A stretch of 64,000 bases of DNA from an uncultured Holophagaceae bacterium (GCA_903884655.1 CAISFO010000097.1:1-64000); one strand, 5' to 3'. Shown: positions 35,732-46,148, counted from the stretch's first letter. Translations and numbers: made by a program. The notes: a model not told the origin generated them from the sequence alone.

Positions 35732-36172
35732 ATGCGCAGGTTCGCCCTCCTCGTTGCAGCGTTGCCGCTCCTGTCACAGAGCCAGAAACCCCCGACTCCC
35801 GCGGTGGCTTGGTCCTATGCGACGCCCCCGGGTTTCCATCTGCTGGAACCCGCCTACCGGTTTCCAACCCAGATCAAGCAGGCGTTGGTCCAGTTCGTCC
35901 AGCCGGTGCCAGCCCTGGCCAAGGAATACCAGGCCGTCTTTCTCGACAAGCGGAAATTCTCGACCTGGTTCAAGCGCGTGCTCATCGACCACCAGGCCAG
36001 GCGGATCAAACAGGCCAAGTCCGAGGGGAATGTGCTTTCCAGCGACCTTTCCAGACTGTCGCCCGAAGGGGGGACAACCCTCAGCACGACGGCCATCCAT
36101 CCCCGGAAAACGGCGGACCTGGACGCCGCTGAGCAATGCCTGGACGTGCTGAAGGTCTGGGCCCCGGACTGA
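35732..36172 (+). CDS. Secreted hypothetical protein, 146 residues
   Basis: The product starts with a short signal peptide (MRRFALLVAALPLLSQSQKP, probable cleavage near SQS-Q). A globular, Lys/Arg-rich domain follows (AYRFPTQIKQALVQFVQPVP, FKRVLIDHQARRIKQAKSEG). GGAGG lies four bases before the ATG at 35732, which rules out the longer frame. No family is recognised. It is followed by another secreted protein gene on the same strand after 80 bp. Confidence 0.6.
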   Translation: MRRFALLVAALPLLSQSQKPPTPAVAWSYATPPGFHLLEPAYRFPTQIKQALVQFVQPVPALAKEYQAVFLDKRKFSTWFKRVLIDHQARRIKQAKSEGNVLSSDLSRLSPEGGTTLSTTAIHPRKTADLDAAEQCLDVLKVWAPD

Positions 36173-36252
36173 CGCTCCAGGTCTTCGAGCACTTGTCCGG
36201 CATCGGCCGTCCCGCGAGGCGCTATGCTAACCCTCCTTTTCCAGGAGCTGCC

Positions 36253-36828
36253 ATGCATCCAAGAAGGCTCGTGCTGGTTCTGCTGCTTGCCAGTGGCCTC
36301 GCCATGGCCCAGGCTCCCGTCACCCCGAATCCCGCCGCCGATGCGGCCCCCACCCCGGGTCAGGTACTGGACCGCGCCCTTGCCAACCTCGAGCGTGAAT
36401 TCGTTCCCGCCGCCGAGGCCATGCCCGGGGACAGGTACCAGTTCGCCCCCACCAGTGGCGACTTCAAGGGTGTGAAGACCTTCGCCGAACAGGTCCGCCA
36501 CGTGGCCTCCGCCAACTTCATGTTCGGCGCCGGCATCCTTGGCGAGAAGCCCCCCGTGGACCTCGGTGGCGAGGACGGCCCAGAGGCGCTCAAGAGCAAG
36601 GCCGATATCGTCAAGTACCTGAAGGACTCCTTCGCCTACGCCCGCAAGGCCGTGGCCGGAATCAGCGCTGCCAACGCCACCGTCGCCATCCCCACGCCCT
36701 GGGGCCGGGGCACCACCTCCCGCCTGGGCCTGGCCACCCTCACCGTCGCCCACGGCTTCGACCACTACGGCCAGATGGCGGTCTACCTGCGCATGAACGG
36801 CATCATCCCTCCGGCGAGCCGCAAGTAA
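36253..36828 (+). CDS. Secreted DinB-like protein
   Basis: The 191-residue protein has a signal peptide (RRLVLVLLLASGLAMAQAP). A four-helix DinB/YfiT-like fold follows with candidate metal-binding histidines in FAEQVRHVASANFMFG and LTVAHGFDHYGQMAVYLRMN. DinB-fold enzymes bind a divalent metal through three His and often transfer thiols or act on small molecules; an exported version is typical of Acidobacteriota-like genomes. CAGGAG lies five to six bases before the ATG at 36253. The next gene begins six bases after its stop, so the two are probably in one operon. Confidence 0.75.
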   Translation: MHPRRLVLVLLLASGLAMAQAPVTPNPAADAAPTPGQVLDRALANLEREFVPAAEAMPGDRYQFAPTSGDFKGVKTFAEQVRHVASANFMFGAGILGEKPPVDLGGEDGPEALKSKADIVKYLKDSFAYARKAVAGISAANATVAIPTPWGRGTTSRLGLATLTVAHGFDHYGQMAVYLRMNGIIPPASRK

Positions 36829-36834
36829 GCACCC

Positions 36835-39354
36835 ATGCCGGACCTCCGCCGCCTCGCCGCCCTTGTCCTGGCCGCCACGGTGTTGGTCGGCCTGCAGGCC
36901 CAGGTGCCCGCAAGGGATGCCGCGGAGTTGCAGAAACAGCTCGACCGGCTGCAGACCCTGGGCAGCGTGCTCTACATCGCCGCCCATCCCGACGACGAGA
37001 ACACCGCCGTGCTGGCCACCCTGTCGAAGGGGCGCAACCTGCGCACGGCCTACCTGGCCATCAACCGCGGCGGCGGCGGCCAGAACCTCATCGGCCACGA
37101 GCTCGGCGACAGCCTTGCGGCCATCCGTACCCAGGAGCTGCTGGCGGCCCGGCGCCTCGATGGCGCCGAGCAGTTCTTCACGTCCGCCGTGGATTTCGGC
37201 TACTCCAAGACTGCGGAGGAATCGTTCCGGTTCTGGAACCACGAGAAGGTGCTGGGCGAGGTGGTGTGGACCATCCGGTCCTTCCGCCCGGATGTCCTGC
37301 TCTCGCGCTTCCCCCCGGATGAAAGGGCCGGCCACGGTCACCACATCGCCTCGGCCCTGCTCGCCATCGAGGCCTTCAAGGCCGCCGCGGATCCCGCCCG
37401 CTACCCAGAGCAGCTCCGGTCTGGCCTGCGCCCCTGGCAGGCCACGCGGCTGCTGTGGAACCATTTCCTCTTCACGGACGCCGCACCCAAGCCCGCACCG
37501 GGCAGTCTCCTACTAGATGTGGGCACCTACGACCCCCTGCTCGGCCGGGCCTACAGTGAGCTGGCCGCAGAAAGCCGCAGCCAGCACCGCAGCCAGGGCT
37601 TCGGCGTCCTGGCCCAGCGGGGGCAGCGGGAAGAGACGTTTGAACGGCTGGCGGGCTCGCCCGCAACCAAGGACCTCTTCGATGGCATCAACCTCACCTG
37701 GTCCCGCTTCACCGGCACCGGCAAAGTGGCCTCCCTGCTACGGGAGGCCCGACTGGGGTTCCGTCCAGAGCACCCGGCCGGGATCCTCCGCCAGCTCCTC
37801 AAGGCCCGGCGGGCCCTGGGCGCCCTGGCCCCCAAGCTCCAGGCAGAACCGCTCGTCCGGACCAAAACAGCGGAACTGGATGAGCTCATCCGGGCCTGCG
37901 CCGGACTTTGGGTCGAGGCCATCGCCGATCGGCAGAGCGCCGCGCCCGGGGATACGCTCAAGGTCGAGGCCGCCGTCCTGGTGCGGGGAGGCGGTCCCAT
38001 GGTGCTGGATGCCCTCAGCCTCGAGGCCGTGACACCCGAAGGCCACGCCCTGCTTGAGCTTCGCAAGGACGGGAACCCCCTCGTGGACAACCAGCCCAGG
38101 AAAGCGTCCTTCACCTTCGCTGTGCCCTTGAAGACACCGCTGGGCCAACCCCACTGGCTGGGTGGGCCCGGCGCGGAGGCCTGGGCGGGCCTGCAGGAAT
38201 CCCCCGCACCCTTCCGCCTGCGGGCCCAGCTGTCCCGCCCCGAAGGCAGCTTCGAGGTGGTGGTGCCGGTGCGGTTCCGCTTCCGGGATCCGGTCCTGGG
38301 CGAGCGCTACCAGCCGCAGGTGGTGGTGCCCCCCGCCCTGGTGAACCTGGCCGATGGGGTGCAGATGTTCGCCGAAAACCAGGCCAAGGCCGTGCGGCTG
38401 AGGGTGATCGCCGGGTCCGCGGCCGTCTCGGGCCGGGTGCGCCTGCGGGTACCATCCGGGTGGCTAGCCGCGCCCGCAGATCAGGCCTTCGCGCTGACCC
38501 GCCCGGGCGAGGAGAAGGAACTGTCCTTTGACCTCACTCCGCCGCCCACCACCCAATCGAGTGAGCTGGTGGCTGAAGTGGACCTGGGCGCGGGCTTCAC
38601 ACCCGCCCGGAGCCTGGTGAAGCTGGACTACCCGCATATCCCCCTGCAGACCCTCCTGCCGGAAGCCCGGGCGCGCCTGGAACGCCTCGAGCTGAAGCAC
38701 AACGGCCACCGCATCGGCTACATCATGGGCGCCGGCGATGACATCCCCCAGGCCCTGCGCCGCATCGGCTATGACGTGGAGCTGCTGACGGACGAAGCCC
38801 TGGCCCGGGAGGACCTCGCCCGCTTCGACGCCATCGTGCTGGGCATCCGCGCCTTCAACACGCGTCCCGCCCTGCGGGCCCTGAAAGAGCGCCTCCACGC
38901 CTATGTGGCGGCAGGTGGCACGGAGGTCGTGCTCTATACCGTGAACTCCCGCTTTGCCAGCATCAATGCCGCCATGGTGACCGATGCCATTGGCCCCTTC
39001 CCCTTCAAGGTCGGACAGAAACGCATCACGGACGAGACCGCACCCGTCCGCTTCCTCCAGCCCGACCACCCGGTCTTCCACGTACCCAACGAGATCTCGG
39101 CCAGGGATTTCGAGGGCTGGATCCAGGAGCGGAGTCTTTACCACGCCGAAGGCTGGGACGCCCGCTACACCCCGCTCCTCGCCATGGCGGATCCCGGCGA
39201 GGCCGAGGACAAGGGCGCCCTCCTCGTGGCGGAACATGGCAAGGGCCGTTACGTCTACACAGGCCTCGCCTTCTTCCGCCAGCTGCCGGACGGGGTGCCC
39301 GGCGCCACCCGCCTCTTCGCCAACCTCCTGGCCCTGGGGCACGCGCATGACTGA
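36835..39354 (+). CDS. Secreted PIG-L family deacetylase, large multidomain
   Basis: The 839-residue protein starts with a signal peptide (LRRLAALVLAATVLVGLQAQ). An LmbE/PIG-L deacetylase domain follows, with zinc motif AAHPDDENTAVLATL at residues 45-59 and second motif HGHHIASALLAIEA. A central region of beta-sandwich character follows, then a C-terminal glutamine-amidotransferase-like domain (GYDVELLTDEALAREDLARF, VLGIRAFNTRPALRALKERL). PIG-L enzymes remove acetyl from N-acetylglucosaminyl groups. The last four codons overlap the tiny membrane-protein gene that precedes the symporter gene, so deacetylation and uptake of a sugar-like substrate may be linked. Confidence 0.85.
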   Translation: MPDLRRLAALVLAATVLVGLQAQVPARDAAELQKQLDRLQTLGSVLYIAAHPDDENTAVLATLSKGRNLRTAYLAINRGGGGQNLIGHELGDSLAAIRTQELLAARRLDGAEQFFTSAVDFGYSKTAEESFRFWNHEKVLGEVVWTIRSFRPDVLLSRFPPDERAGHGHHIASALLAIEAFKAAADPARYPEQLRSGLRPWQATRLLWNHFLFTDAAPKPAPGSLLLDVGTYDPLLGRAYSELAAESRSQHRSQGFGVLAQRGQREETFERLAGSPATKDLFDGINLTWSRFTGTGKVASLLREARLGFRPEHPAGILRQLLKARRALGALAPKLQAEPLVRTKTAELDELIRACAGLWVEAIADRQSAAPGDTLKVEAAVLVRGGGPMVLDALSLEAVTPEGHALLELRKDGNPLVDNQPRKASFTFAVPLKTPLGQPHWLGGPGAEAWAGLQESPAPFRLRAQLSRPEGSFEVVVPVRFRFRDPVLGERYQPQVVVPPALVNLADGVQMFAENQAKAVRLRVIAGSAAVSGRVRLRVPSGWLAAPADQAFALTRPGEEKELSFDLTPPPTTQSSELVAEVDLGAGFTPARSLVKLDYPHIPLQTLLPEARARLERLELKHNGHRIGYIMGAGDDIPQALRRIGYDVELLTDEALAREDLARFDAIVLGIRAFNTRPALRALKERLHAYVAAGGTEVVLYTVNSRFASINAAMVTDAIGPFPFKVGQKRITDETAPVRFLQPDHPVFHVPNEISARDFEGWIQERSLYHAEGWDARYTPLLAMADPGEAEDKGALLVAEHGKGRYVYTGLAFFRQLPDGVPGATRLFANLLALGHAHD

Positions 39355-39463
39355 GCCGGTCCCGCCCCTCCTCGGCTCCTGGAAACGGGTCTATGCGGTC
39401 GTCCTGGGCGAGCTGGTGCTGCTCATCCTGCTCTTCCGCCTCTTCTCCTGGGCCTATTCGTGA
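39347..39463 (+). CDS. Membrane microprotein, 38 residues
   Basis: ATG 39347 overlaps the end of the PIG-L gene by eight bases, and its TGA (39461-39463) overlaps the GTG start of the symporter gene in GTGA. The product is MTEPVPPLLGSWKRVYAV followed by a single hydrophobic helix VVLGELVLLILLFRLFSW. Both overlaps strongly suggest translational coupling between three genes. A small single-helix partner encoded directly before an SSS symporter would be analogous to the small accessory subunits of some symporters; that function is inferred. Confidence 0.7.
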   Translation: MTEPVPPLLGSWKRVYAVVLGELVLLILLFRLFSWAYS

Positions 39464-41163
39464 GCCGGCTGGACTGGCTCGTCCTGGGCGGCGCGTTGCT
39501 CTTCGTCGTCCTGTGGGGCCTCTACAAGGGGCGGGGCGCCAGCACCGGCGAAGGCTACATCGGCGGCGGCCGGGACCACCGCTGGTGGCTCATCGGCCTG
39601 TCCATCATCGCCACCCAGACCAGCGCCATCACCTTCCTCTCCACCCCGGGCCAGGCCTATGTGGACGGCATGCGTTTCGTGCAGTTCTATTTCGGCCTGC
39701 CCCTGGCCGCCATCGTGCTTTCTGTCACTCTTCTCCCGCTCTATCACAGGCTGAAGGTGTCCACGGCCTACGAACTCCTCGAAGCCCGGTTCGATCTGAA
39801 GACGCGGCTCCTGGCCGCCATCCTCTTCCTCATCCAGCGCGGCCTGGCCGTGGGTCTCACCATCTTCGCCCCGGCCCTGGTGCTCTCGGTGCTGCTTGGC
39901 TGGAGCCTCCATGTCAACATCCTGCTGGTGGGCACGCTGGTCATGATCTACACCGTGACCGGGGGCACCAAGGCGGTGGCCTGGGCCCACAGCTCCCAGA
40001 TGGTGATCATTGCCGGCGGCATGCTCCTCGCTGGAGTGATGACCGCCCACCGCCTGCCAGCCCACGTGAGCCTCGGCGACGCCCTCCACGTGGCCGGGGG
40101 CCTGGGTCGGTTGAACGCCATCGACACCCACTTCGATCCCCACAACCGCTACAACCTTTGGTCCGGGCTCATCGGCGGCTTCTTCCTCATGCTCTCCTAC
40201 TTCGGTACGGACCAGTCCCAGGTGCAGCGCTATCTGGCGGGCAGCGACCTCACCCAGAGCCGCCTGGGACTGCTGCTGAACGGCATGATCAAGGTGCCCA
40301 TGCAGTTCCTCATCCTGCTGCTGGGGGCCCTGGTCTTCGTGTTCTATCAATTCCACGCGCCGCCCCTCTTCTTCAACCCAGGTCCCGTGAAGCAGGTGAT
40401 GGCGGGACCCGACGCTGCGGCCTACCGGGCCATTGAGACGAAGTTCGCCCAGGCCCGGGCAGGCCAAAGCCGGATGGCTGAAGCCTATGTCACCGCGCGG
40501 CACAGCGGGGAGGCATCCATGATCGCGGGGGCCAAACACCAGCTCGTGCAAGCTCATGCAGAGAGTGAAGCGATCCGGCGCGAAGGCGTGGCGCTCATCG
40601 AGAAAGCCAACCCCGGTACTAACCCCAGCGATACGAACTACATCTTCCTGGCCTACGTGCTGAGCAGCCTGCCCGTGGGATTGGTGGGTCTGGTCATCGC
40701 CGCCGTGTTTTCGGGTTCCATGTCCTCGATGTCGGGTGAGATCAGCGCCCTGGGCGCGACCACGGTGGTGGATCTCTGGCGGCGTCTCATCGGCGGCAGC
40801 CAGGGCCAGCGCGAAGTCTGGGTGGGCCGCATCGCCACCTTCGCCTGGGGCTGCTTCGCCATGGCCTTCGCCGAGTACGCCGCCCGCCTGGGCTCGCTCA
40901 TCGAGGCCGTGAATATCCTCGGCTCCCTGTTCTACGGGACCATTCTCGGCATCTTCATCACCGCCTTCTATGTCAAGCGGGTCAAGGGCGGGACAGCTTT
41001 CTACGCCGCCCTGGTGGCCGAGGCCGGTGTGCTCGCCTGCTTCGCGCTCACGTCCATATCCTTCCTCTGGTACAACGTCATCGGCTGCCTGGCCGTGGTG
41101 GGGTTGGCCTGGGCTTTCAGCCTGTTCCAGGGTCCGGGCTCTGAGCTGCTTTCCCAGGCCTGA
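39460..41163 (+). CDS. Sodium:solute symporter (SSS family)
   Basis: The 567-residue protein has about 13 membrane helices and the SSS signature features: LIGLSIIATQTSAITFLSTP near the start, STAYELLEARFDLKTRLLAA, and AAVFSGSMSSMSGEISALGA with the conserved sodium-site Ser/Thr. A polar cytoplasmic insertion at about residues 310-390 (VKQVMAGPDAAAYRAIETKF onward) interrupts the helices and is not typical of the shortest members. The substrate is probably a sugar or organic solute, as in related SGLT/NIS-like proteins. The GTG start at 39460 overlaps the stop of the microprotein gene. It forms one transcription unit with the PIG-L deacetylase. Confidence 0.88.
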   Translation: MSRLDWLVLGGALLFVVLWGLYKGRGASTGEGYIGGGRDHRWWLIGLSIIATQTSAITFLSTPGQAYVDGMRFVQFYFGLPLAAIVLSVTLLPLYHRLKVSTAYELLEARFDLKTRLLAAILFLIQRGLAVGLTIFAPALVLSVLLGWSLHVNILLVGTLVMIYTVTGGTKAVAWAHSSQMVIIAGGMLLAGVMTAHRLPAHVSLGDALHVAGGLGRLNAIDTHFDPHNRYNLWSGLIGGFFLMLSYFGTDQSQVQRYLAGSDLTQSRLGLLLNGMIKVPMQFLILLLGALVFVFYQFHAPPLFFNPGPVKQVMAGPDAAAYRAIETKFAQARAGQSRMAEAYVTARHSGEASMIAGAKHQLVQAHAESEAIRREGVALIEKANPGTNPSDTNYIFLAYVLSSLPVGLVGLVIAAVFSGSMSSMSGEISALGATTVVDLWRRLIGGSQGQREVWVGRIATFAWGCFAMAFAEYAARLGSLIEAVNILGSLFYGTILGIFITAFYVKRVKGGTAFYAALVAEAGVLACFALTSISFLWYNVIGCLAVVGLAWAFSLFQGPGSELLSQA

Positions 41164-41266
41164 GGCCGGTCACCACGCTGCTGGCGGCTGCGGGGACCCC
41201 GGGGTCACCCCTCGAACTCAACCTGTCCCGATGCGGGCCCGAAAAGACAGATGGTGGGCCCTTTCC

Positions 41267-43255
41267 ATGAACCGATCCCGACTTCGCGCCTATGCCGCCC
41301 TGTGCCTTGCCATGGGTCTTTCGGGCCAGGAACCTGGACTTGACGACCTGGCCGACCTGAAGGCCACCCTCGATCGCCCCATCGCCGCCGCCAGCAAGCG
41401 CCTGCAGAGTCTGAAGGAGGCACCTGCGGACGCGACGGTGCTGACGAGCCTGGAACTCCAGGAGATGGGCTACCGGACCCTGGCGGATGCCCTGGAAGGG
41501 GTGCTGGGCTTCCGCACCAATCGGGACCGGGCCTATGCGGGACTGGGGGCGCGAGGCCTCTACGTGCTGGGGGATCAGAACACCCGGGTGCTGGTCATGC
41601 TGGATGGTCACGCCCTGAACGGTCCCGCCGAGGTGGGCTCGAGCAAGGTCGGCGAGGATTTCGGCATTCCCCTGGACTTCGTGGAGCGCATCGAAGTGAT
41701 CCGAGGACCAGCCTCGACCCTCTACGGAAACAACGCCTTCCTTGGAATGATCAATGTGGTGACGCGTACGCCAAGGGACCACGCCTCCGGAGAAACGTTA
41801 CTGCATGCCTCGGACAACCGGACCGGCGCCCTGGACGCGCAAATTGGAGGTGCCACCGGATCCGGGGGCTGGAACCTGATGGTGTCGGGCTTCCAGCGGA
41901 ATGGCACCGAAACAAGGTTCCCCGCCCTCCAGGCCACCCCACTGGCCGCGGGCCTGGATGAAGAGTCCCGCCAATCCGCATACCTGCGCTTCCAGGGCAC
42001 GGGGTGGAGCTTCCTCGGCTATGCCATGAAACGGGACCAGAACCTGGCCTCGGCACCCTTCTTCTCCCAGGTCGGCTATCCAGGCACCACTTACCAGAAC
42101 CAGCTGGCCTTCGCCGACCTTCGGTTGGAGCCGGTCTTCGGCCCCGTGGAAACCCTGGCCCGGGTGTTTGGGGACTGGAACCAATTCTCGGCCGATTACA
42201 ACTATGACGGCATCCGCCAACCCAGCACTGCGGGCCTGTTTAAGGAGACCGACCCCGACCGGGGCGTGGGGCTGGAGTTGCAGGCGCGGACACCCGTCGG
42301 CGAGCGCCTTTTTGTGACCCTGGGGTCGGAGCACCAGTGGCACCACTACCATGGCACCGCGGGCATCGACCCGGCCCTGGTCCGCACCAAAGTCCAACAC
42401 CAAATCGGCAACACCTACGTTCAGGCCGAGTGGCAGATCCTCGATACCCTCAATCTGGTGGCGGGACTCCAGCAGGCCAGCTGGTCGGTGCAATCCGCCT
42501 CCAGCGAGACTGGCGTCAGGCAGGACTTCCCTTCCAGCACCCTGTCGGGGCTGACGCCCCGGTTCAGCCTGATCTGGCAGCCCACCAGCGTCGACATCCT
42601 GAAACTGCTGTACGGCGGTGGCTACCGGAACCCCACCATCTTCGAGCGCTACTATGCGGACGGGTCCAGTTTCAAAGAGAACATCGAGCTGCGCCCCGAG
42701 CGCATCGAGACCCTGCAAGGCATCTGGGCCAGCATCTGGCCCATCGGTTTGAGAAGCCAGCTGTCCTGGTCCAGCTCCCGCTGGACGCGACTCATCCAGC
42801 CCGTCACCCTTCCGAGCGGATTCCAGCAGTTCCAGAACCAAGGGACCGAACTGCACGGGCAGGCCCTGGAGGGGGAGCTTCAGGGGAACTGGCCGGGCTG
42901 GACTGCCTACCTGCAGGCCGGTGCCTATGACTGGACCCAGAACGGCATCGAAATGCCCAATACGGCGAGGTTTCAGGCGGCCTTCCGCTTGACGAGACGC
43001 TGGGAAGGCTGGAGCGCCAGTGGGGAGGTGCAGCGTGTGGGCAGCCGCAGCAACGCACCGGTGGGCGTGACAGTACCGGCCAGCACCCTGTGGCGGGCAA
43101 GCCTGCGTCGAGAGTGGGCAAAGGCCTGGCTGCGCCTTTCGTTGGAAGATGCCGGGTCCCGACGGCAGGATCTGGTGGCCACGGACTATGACCCGATCCA
43201 AAAAATGACCTGGGACGGCCCCGTATTGAGGCTGACCTTGAGCCTCAGGTTCTGA
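41267..43255 (+). CDS. TonB-dependent receptor
   Basis: The 662-residue outer-membrane receptor has a signal peptide (RLRAYAALCLAMGLSGQEP). The plug domain follows (DATVLTSLELQEMGYRTLAD, then VERIEVIRGPASTLYGNNAF, the last very conserved) and a C-terminal barrel ending in the aromatic RLTLSLRF. It has no classical TonB box that I can pick out with confidence. The ATG at 41267 gives the cleanest signal peptide; ATG 41231 is in frame and would add twelve residues. The gene opens an operon with a YfiR-family protein (four bases later) and a hybrid kinase, suggesting surface sensing or uptake coupled to signalling. Confidence 0.85.
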   Translation: MNRSRLRAYAALCLAMGLSGQEPGLDDLADLKATLDRPIAAASKRLQSLKEAPADATVLTSLELQEMGYRTLADALEGVLGFRTNRDRAYAGLGARGLYVLGDQNTRVLVMLDGHALNGPAEVGSSKVGEDFGIPLDFVERIEVIRGPASTLYGNNAFLGMINVVTRTPRDHASGETLLHASDNRTGALDAQIGGATGSGGWNLMVSGFQRNGTETRFPALQATPLAAGLDEESRQSAYLRFQGTGWSFLGYAMKRDQNLASAPFFSQVGYPGTTYQNQLAFADLRLEPVFGPVETLARVFGDWNQFSADYNYDGIRQPSTAGLFKETDPDRGVGLELQARTPVGERLFVTLGSEHQWHHYHGTAGIDPALVRTKVQHQIGNTYVQAEWQILDTLNLVAGLQQASWSVQSASSETGVRQDFPSSTLSGLTPRFSLIWQPTSVDILKLLYGGGYRNPTIFERYYADGSSFKENIELRPERIETLQGIWASIWPIGLRSQLSWSSSRWTRLIQPVTLPSGFQQFQNQGTELHGQALEGELQGNWPGWTAYLQAGAYDWTQNGIEMPNTARFQAAFRLTRRWEGWSASGEVQRVGSRSNAPVGVTVPASTLWRASLRREWAKAWLRLSLEDAGSRRQDLVATDYDPIQKMTWDGPVLRLTLSLRF

Positions 43256-43259
43256 GCGT

Positions 43260-43793
43260 ATGCCTAGAGCATTCGGGCTACCCCTGGCGCTGCTGGCTTC
43301 CCTGCCCGCAGTGGTGGTGATGGCAGCTCCTTCCGAGTACCAGCTCAAGCTGGACTTGATCCCGAAATTCACCCGGTTCGTGGAATGGCCAAACCAAAGT
43401 CCTGTCCGAAACCCCTACTCGCCTTTCATCCTGGGAGTGTTTGGTCACAGCCCCTTCGGGGATGACCTCGACCGGTACTTCCTCAAACAGCCACTGAAGA
43501 GCAAAGGTGTCCAGATTCGCTACTGCCGAACCCTGGATGACCTGGACACCTGCGACCTGGTGTTCATCTGCGCCTCCGAAAAGGACCGGCTGAAGCCCAT
43601 CCTGGCCCGGGTCCGCCAGAAGCCCATCCTGACGGTGTCGGATACGCCCGGCTTCGCCAAGGCGGGCGTCATGGTGAGCTTTCTCCGGGAAGGCAACCGC
43701 CTGGCTTTCGAAGTGAACGCCAACACCGCCAAGGAGTCCGGCATCCAGTTTGCGTCGAACTTCCTGCAGGTGGTGCGAATCGTGGCGCCCTAG
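43260..43793 (+). CDS. YfiR-family periplasmic protein
   Basis: The 177-residue protein has a signal peptide ([20 protein letters not shown]). It then matches the YfiR/DUF4154 fold: [80 protein letters not shown] and [20 protein letters not shown]. YfiR proteins sit in the periplasm and repress or tune a membrane-bound partner. Here the partner is probably the CHASE8-type kinase translated directly after it. The spacing to the receptor gene is four bases and to the kinase gene eight bases. Confidence 0.88.
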   Translation: MPRAFGLPLALLASLPAVVVMAAPSEYQLKLDLIPKFTRFVEWPNQSPVRNPYSPFILGVFGHSPFGDDLDRYFLKQPLKSKGVQIRYCRTLDDLDTCDLVFICASEKDRLKPILARVRQKPILTVSDTPGFAKAGVMVSFLREGNRLAFEVNANTAKESGIQFASNFLQVVRIVAP

Positions 43794-43801
43794 GAGGGAA
43801 C

Positions 43802-46117
43802 GTGCGCCACCTGTTCCTCCGATTGTCGATCCAGGGCAAGTTCTCCTGGGCGGTCATGGCCACCGCGGGCACGGCCCTGATCCTCGCCCTGGGGGCCTTC
43901 CTCGGCTATGAAGTCGTGACCTACCGGCAGGCCATGGTCCGGCAGGCGGACGTCTTCGGGAATCTGGTGGAGTCCCAGGCCACCCTGGGCCTGGTCTTCG
44001 AGGATCCCACGGAAGCCCAGAACGCCTTGAACCTCCTCGCCGCCCAACCCGACATCCTGGAGGCGCGGCTCTACCAGCCGAAGGGAACGGTCCTGGCCAG
44101 CTTGAACAGGGGCGCCTCGATGCCGCCCACCAACCGGCTGGGCACCTGGTTCGAAGGCACCCGGCTCATCCAGGCCCGGCAGATCCTGCTGAAGGGGGAA
44201 GTCATCGGGACCCTGACCTTCATGACCGGCATGGATCCGCTTTTCAACCGGCTGAAATGGGCCAGCCTGGCGGCCCTGGTCATCGCCATCCTCACCAGTG
44301 GCGTGGTGTACGTGCTCTCGGCGCCACTCCGCGCCATCATCACCGCGCCCATCCTCCAGCTGGCCCATACGGCCCGCCATGTGGCCGAGCACGGGGACTA
44401 TGCCGTGCGGCTGAAGCCGGAGGGCTCCGATGAACTGGCCGGGCTGATCGCCGATTTCAACGGCATGCTGGCGCAGATCCAGGCTCGGGACGAGGAGCTT
44501 GCCCAGCACCGGGAGCACCTGGAAGAGCTGGTAGCTGCCCGCACCCGGGAGCTGGAGCTGGCCAAGGTCCGGGCCGAAGCGGCCAGCCATGCCAAATCCG
44601 AATTTCTGGCCACCATGAGCCACGAGATCCGCACCCCCATGAATGGCATCCTCGGCATGACCTCGCTGCTGCTGGATGCGAACCTGAACCCGGAACAGCG
44701 GGAGTGCGCCGGGGACATCCGCATCAGCGCCGAGGCCCTGCTGGGCATCCTCAACGACATCCTCGACTTCTCGAAGATCGAGGCCGGGCAGATGACCGTG
44801 GAGCACCTGGAGTTCAGCCTGCGAACCGCCGTGGACGAGGTGCTGGACATCCTGGGTCCCACCGCCGAAACCAAGGGGCTGGACCTGTGCGCGGCCATCG
44901 CACCGGAGGTACCGATCCGGGTCATGGGGGATCCGGGCCGCCTCCGGCAGATCCTCATGAACCTGGTGGGCAATGCCTTGAAATTCACGGAACAGGGCTC
45001 GGTAGTCTTGAGTGTGAGCCTGGCCCACCTGGAAGGCACGGAGGCCCGGCTGCAATTCGCAGTGAGGGACACCGGCATCGGCATCCCTCCCGAAGCGCAG
45101 GAGCGGCTCTTCCAGCCCTTCTCCCAGGCCGACAGCTCCTTCGCCCGGCGGCATGGCGGTACGGGTCTGGGCCTCGCCATCTGCCGCAAGCTGGTCGCCC
45201 TGCTGGGCGGTGAGATCGGCTTCCGCAGCCGGGTCGGAGAGGGCAGCGAGTTCCACTTCGAGCTCACCTTCGCCCAGTCCCTGGACTCCCCTGCGGAACC
45301 GACCCGGGAATTCGCAGGGAAACGGGTCCTCATTCGAGGCGGGGCAACCAGGGCCCGGCTGCTCCTGGAGGAAATCCTGTTTCGCCACGGCATGCTGGTG
45401 GAGGCTGATGCGGATCCCGTCCGCACCAGGACGGTCCTCGCAGGAAAGCCAACTCCAGCCTTCGATCTGGTGATCCTTGATCTGGAAGGCAGGGCATCGG
45501 AGGAGATCCGGGAAATCCTGGCGAGTACTGGTCCCGGACCGGAGGCTGCGGTTCTCGCCTTCGGCTATCCCGGCCAGAGGACCCGGCTGCAGCAGATCGG
45601 CCTGACCAGGATGCCCGTATTCCTGCACCGACCCCTCAAGGAGTCACAGCTGCGCGCCTCCCTGCGAGTGGTCCTGGGTCCGGCTGCACCTGCCCAGAGC
45701 CCGGCGCAGTCGGCGGCCATTCCCGCGACGGTCACTGGCCCCCGGCGGGCCCCGATTCTCCTGGTGGAGGACCACCTCATCAACCAGAAATTCGCCACGG
45801 CCATCCTTAAGGCCGCCGGGTACGAGGTCGATGTCGCCGGCACTGGCGTGGAGGCCCTGGAGGCCCTGGCCCGGCGCCGGTACGGCGTCGTGATCATGGA
45901 CTGCCACATGCCGGAAATGGACGGCTTCGAAGCCACGGCGCGCCTGCGGGTCCTGGAGGATCCCCAGGACCGGACGCCGGTCATCGCCCTCACAGCCAAT
46001 ACGATGCAGGGCGATCGCGAGCGGTGCCTGGCGGCCGAAATGGACGACTACCTGGGCAAACCCTTCAAGCGGGATGAGATGCTCCAGACCATTGCCAAGT
46101 GGATCCGGGAGGTCTGA
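43802..46117 (+). CDS. CHASE8-type hybrid sensor histidine kinase
   Basis: The 771-residue protein has a first membrane helix ([20 protein letters not shown]), a CHASE8-like periplasmic segment ([20 protein letters not shown]), a second helix and HAMP. The HisKA domain contains the phosphorylated His in [19 protein letters not shown]. The HATPase_c domain has [16 protein letters not shown] and [15 protein letters not shown]. Then come a degenerate receiver ([20 protein letters not shown]) and a canonical receiver with the acceptor Asp in [20 protein letters not shown]. It starts with GTG after an AGGAGGGAAC ribosome site. It should sense signals through the YfiR partner and pass phosphate within the protein or to an unlinked HPt protein. 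Confidence 0.9.
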   Translation: MRHLFLRLSIQGKFSWAVMATAGTALILALGAFLGYEVVTYRQAMVRQADVFGNLVESQATLGLVFEDPTEAQNALNLLAAQPDILEARLYQPKGTVLASLNRGASMPPTNRLGTWFEGTRLIQARQILLKGEVIGTLTFMTGMDPLFNRLKWASLAALVIAILTSGVVYVLSAPLRAIITAPILQLAHTARHVAEHGDYAVRLKPEGSDELAGLIADFNGMLAQIQARDEELAQHREHLEELVAARTRELELAKVRAEAASHAKSEFLATMSHEIRTPMNGILGMTSLLLDANLNPEQRECAGDIRISAEALLGILNDILDFSKIEAGQMTVEHLEFSLRTAVDEVLDILGPTAETKGLDLCAAIAPEVPIRVMGDPGRLRQILMNLVGNALKFTEQGSVVLSVSLAHLEGTEARLQFAVRDTGIGIPPEAQERLFQPFSQADSSFARRHGGTGLGLAICRKLVALLGGEIGFRSRVGEGSEFHFELTFAQSLDSPAEPTREFAGKRVLIRGGATRARLLLEEILFRHGMLVEADADPVRTRTVLAGKPTPAFDLVILDLEGRASEEIREILASTGPGPEAAVLAFGYPGQRTRLQQIGLTRMPVFLHRPLKESQLRASLRVVLGPAAPAQSPAQSAAIPATVTGPRRAPILLVEDHLINQKFATAILKAAGYEVDVAGTGVEALEALARRRYGVVIMDCHMPEMDGFEATARLRVLEDPQDRTPVIALTANTMQGDRERCLAAEMDDYLGKPFKRDEMLQTIAKWIREV

Positions 46118-46148
46118 GCCCGGGCTGTCCCGCCGAGGTGGGGACCGA

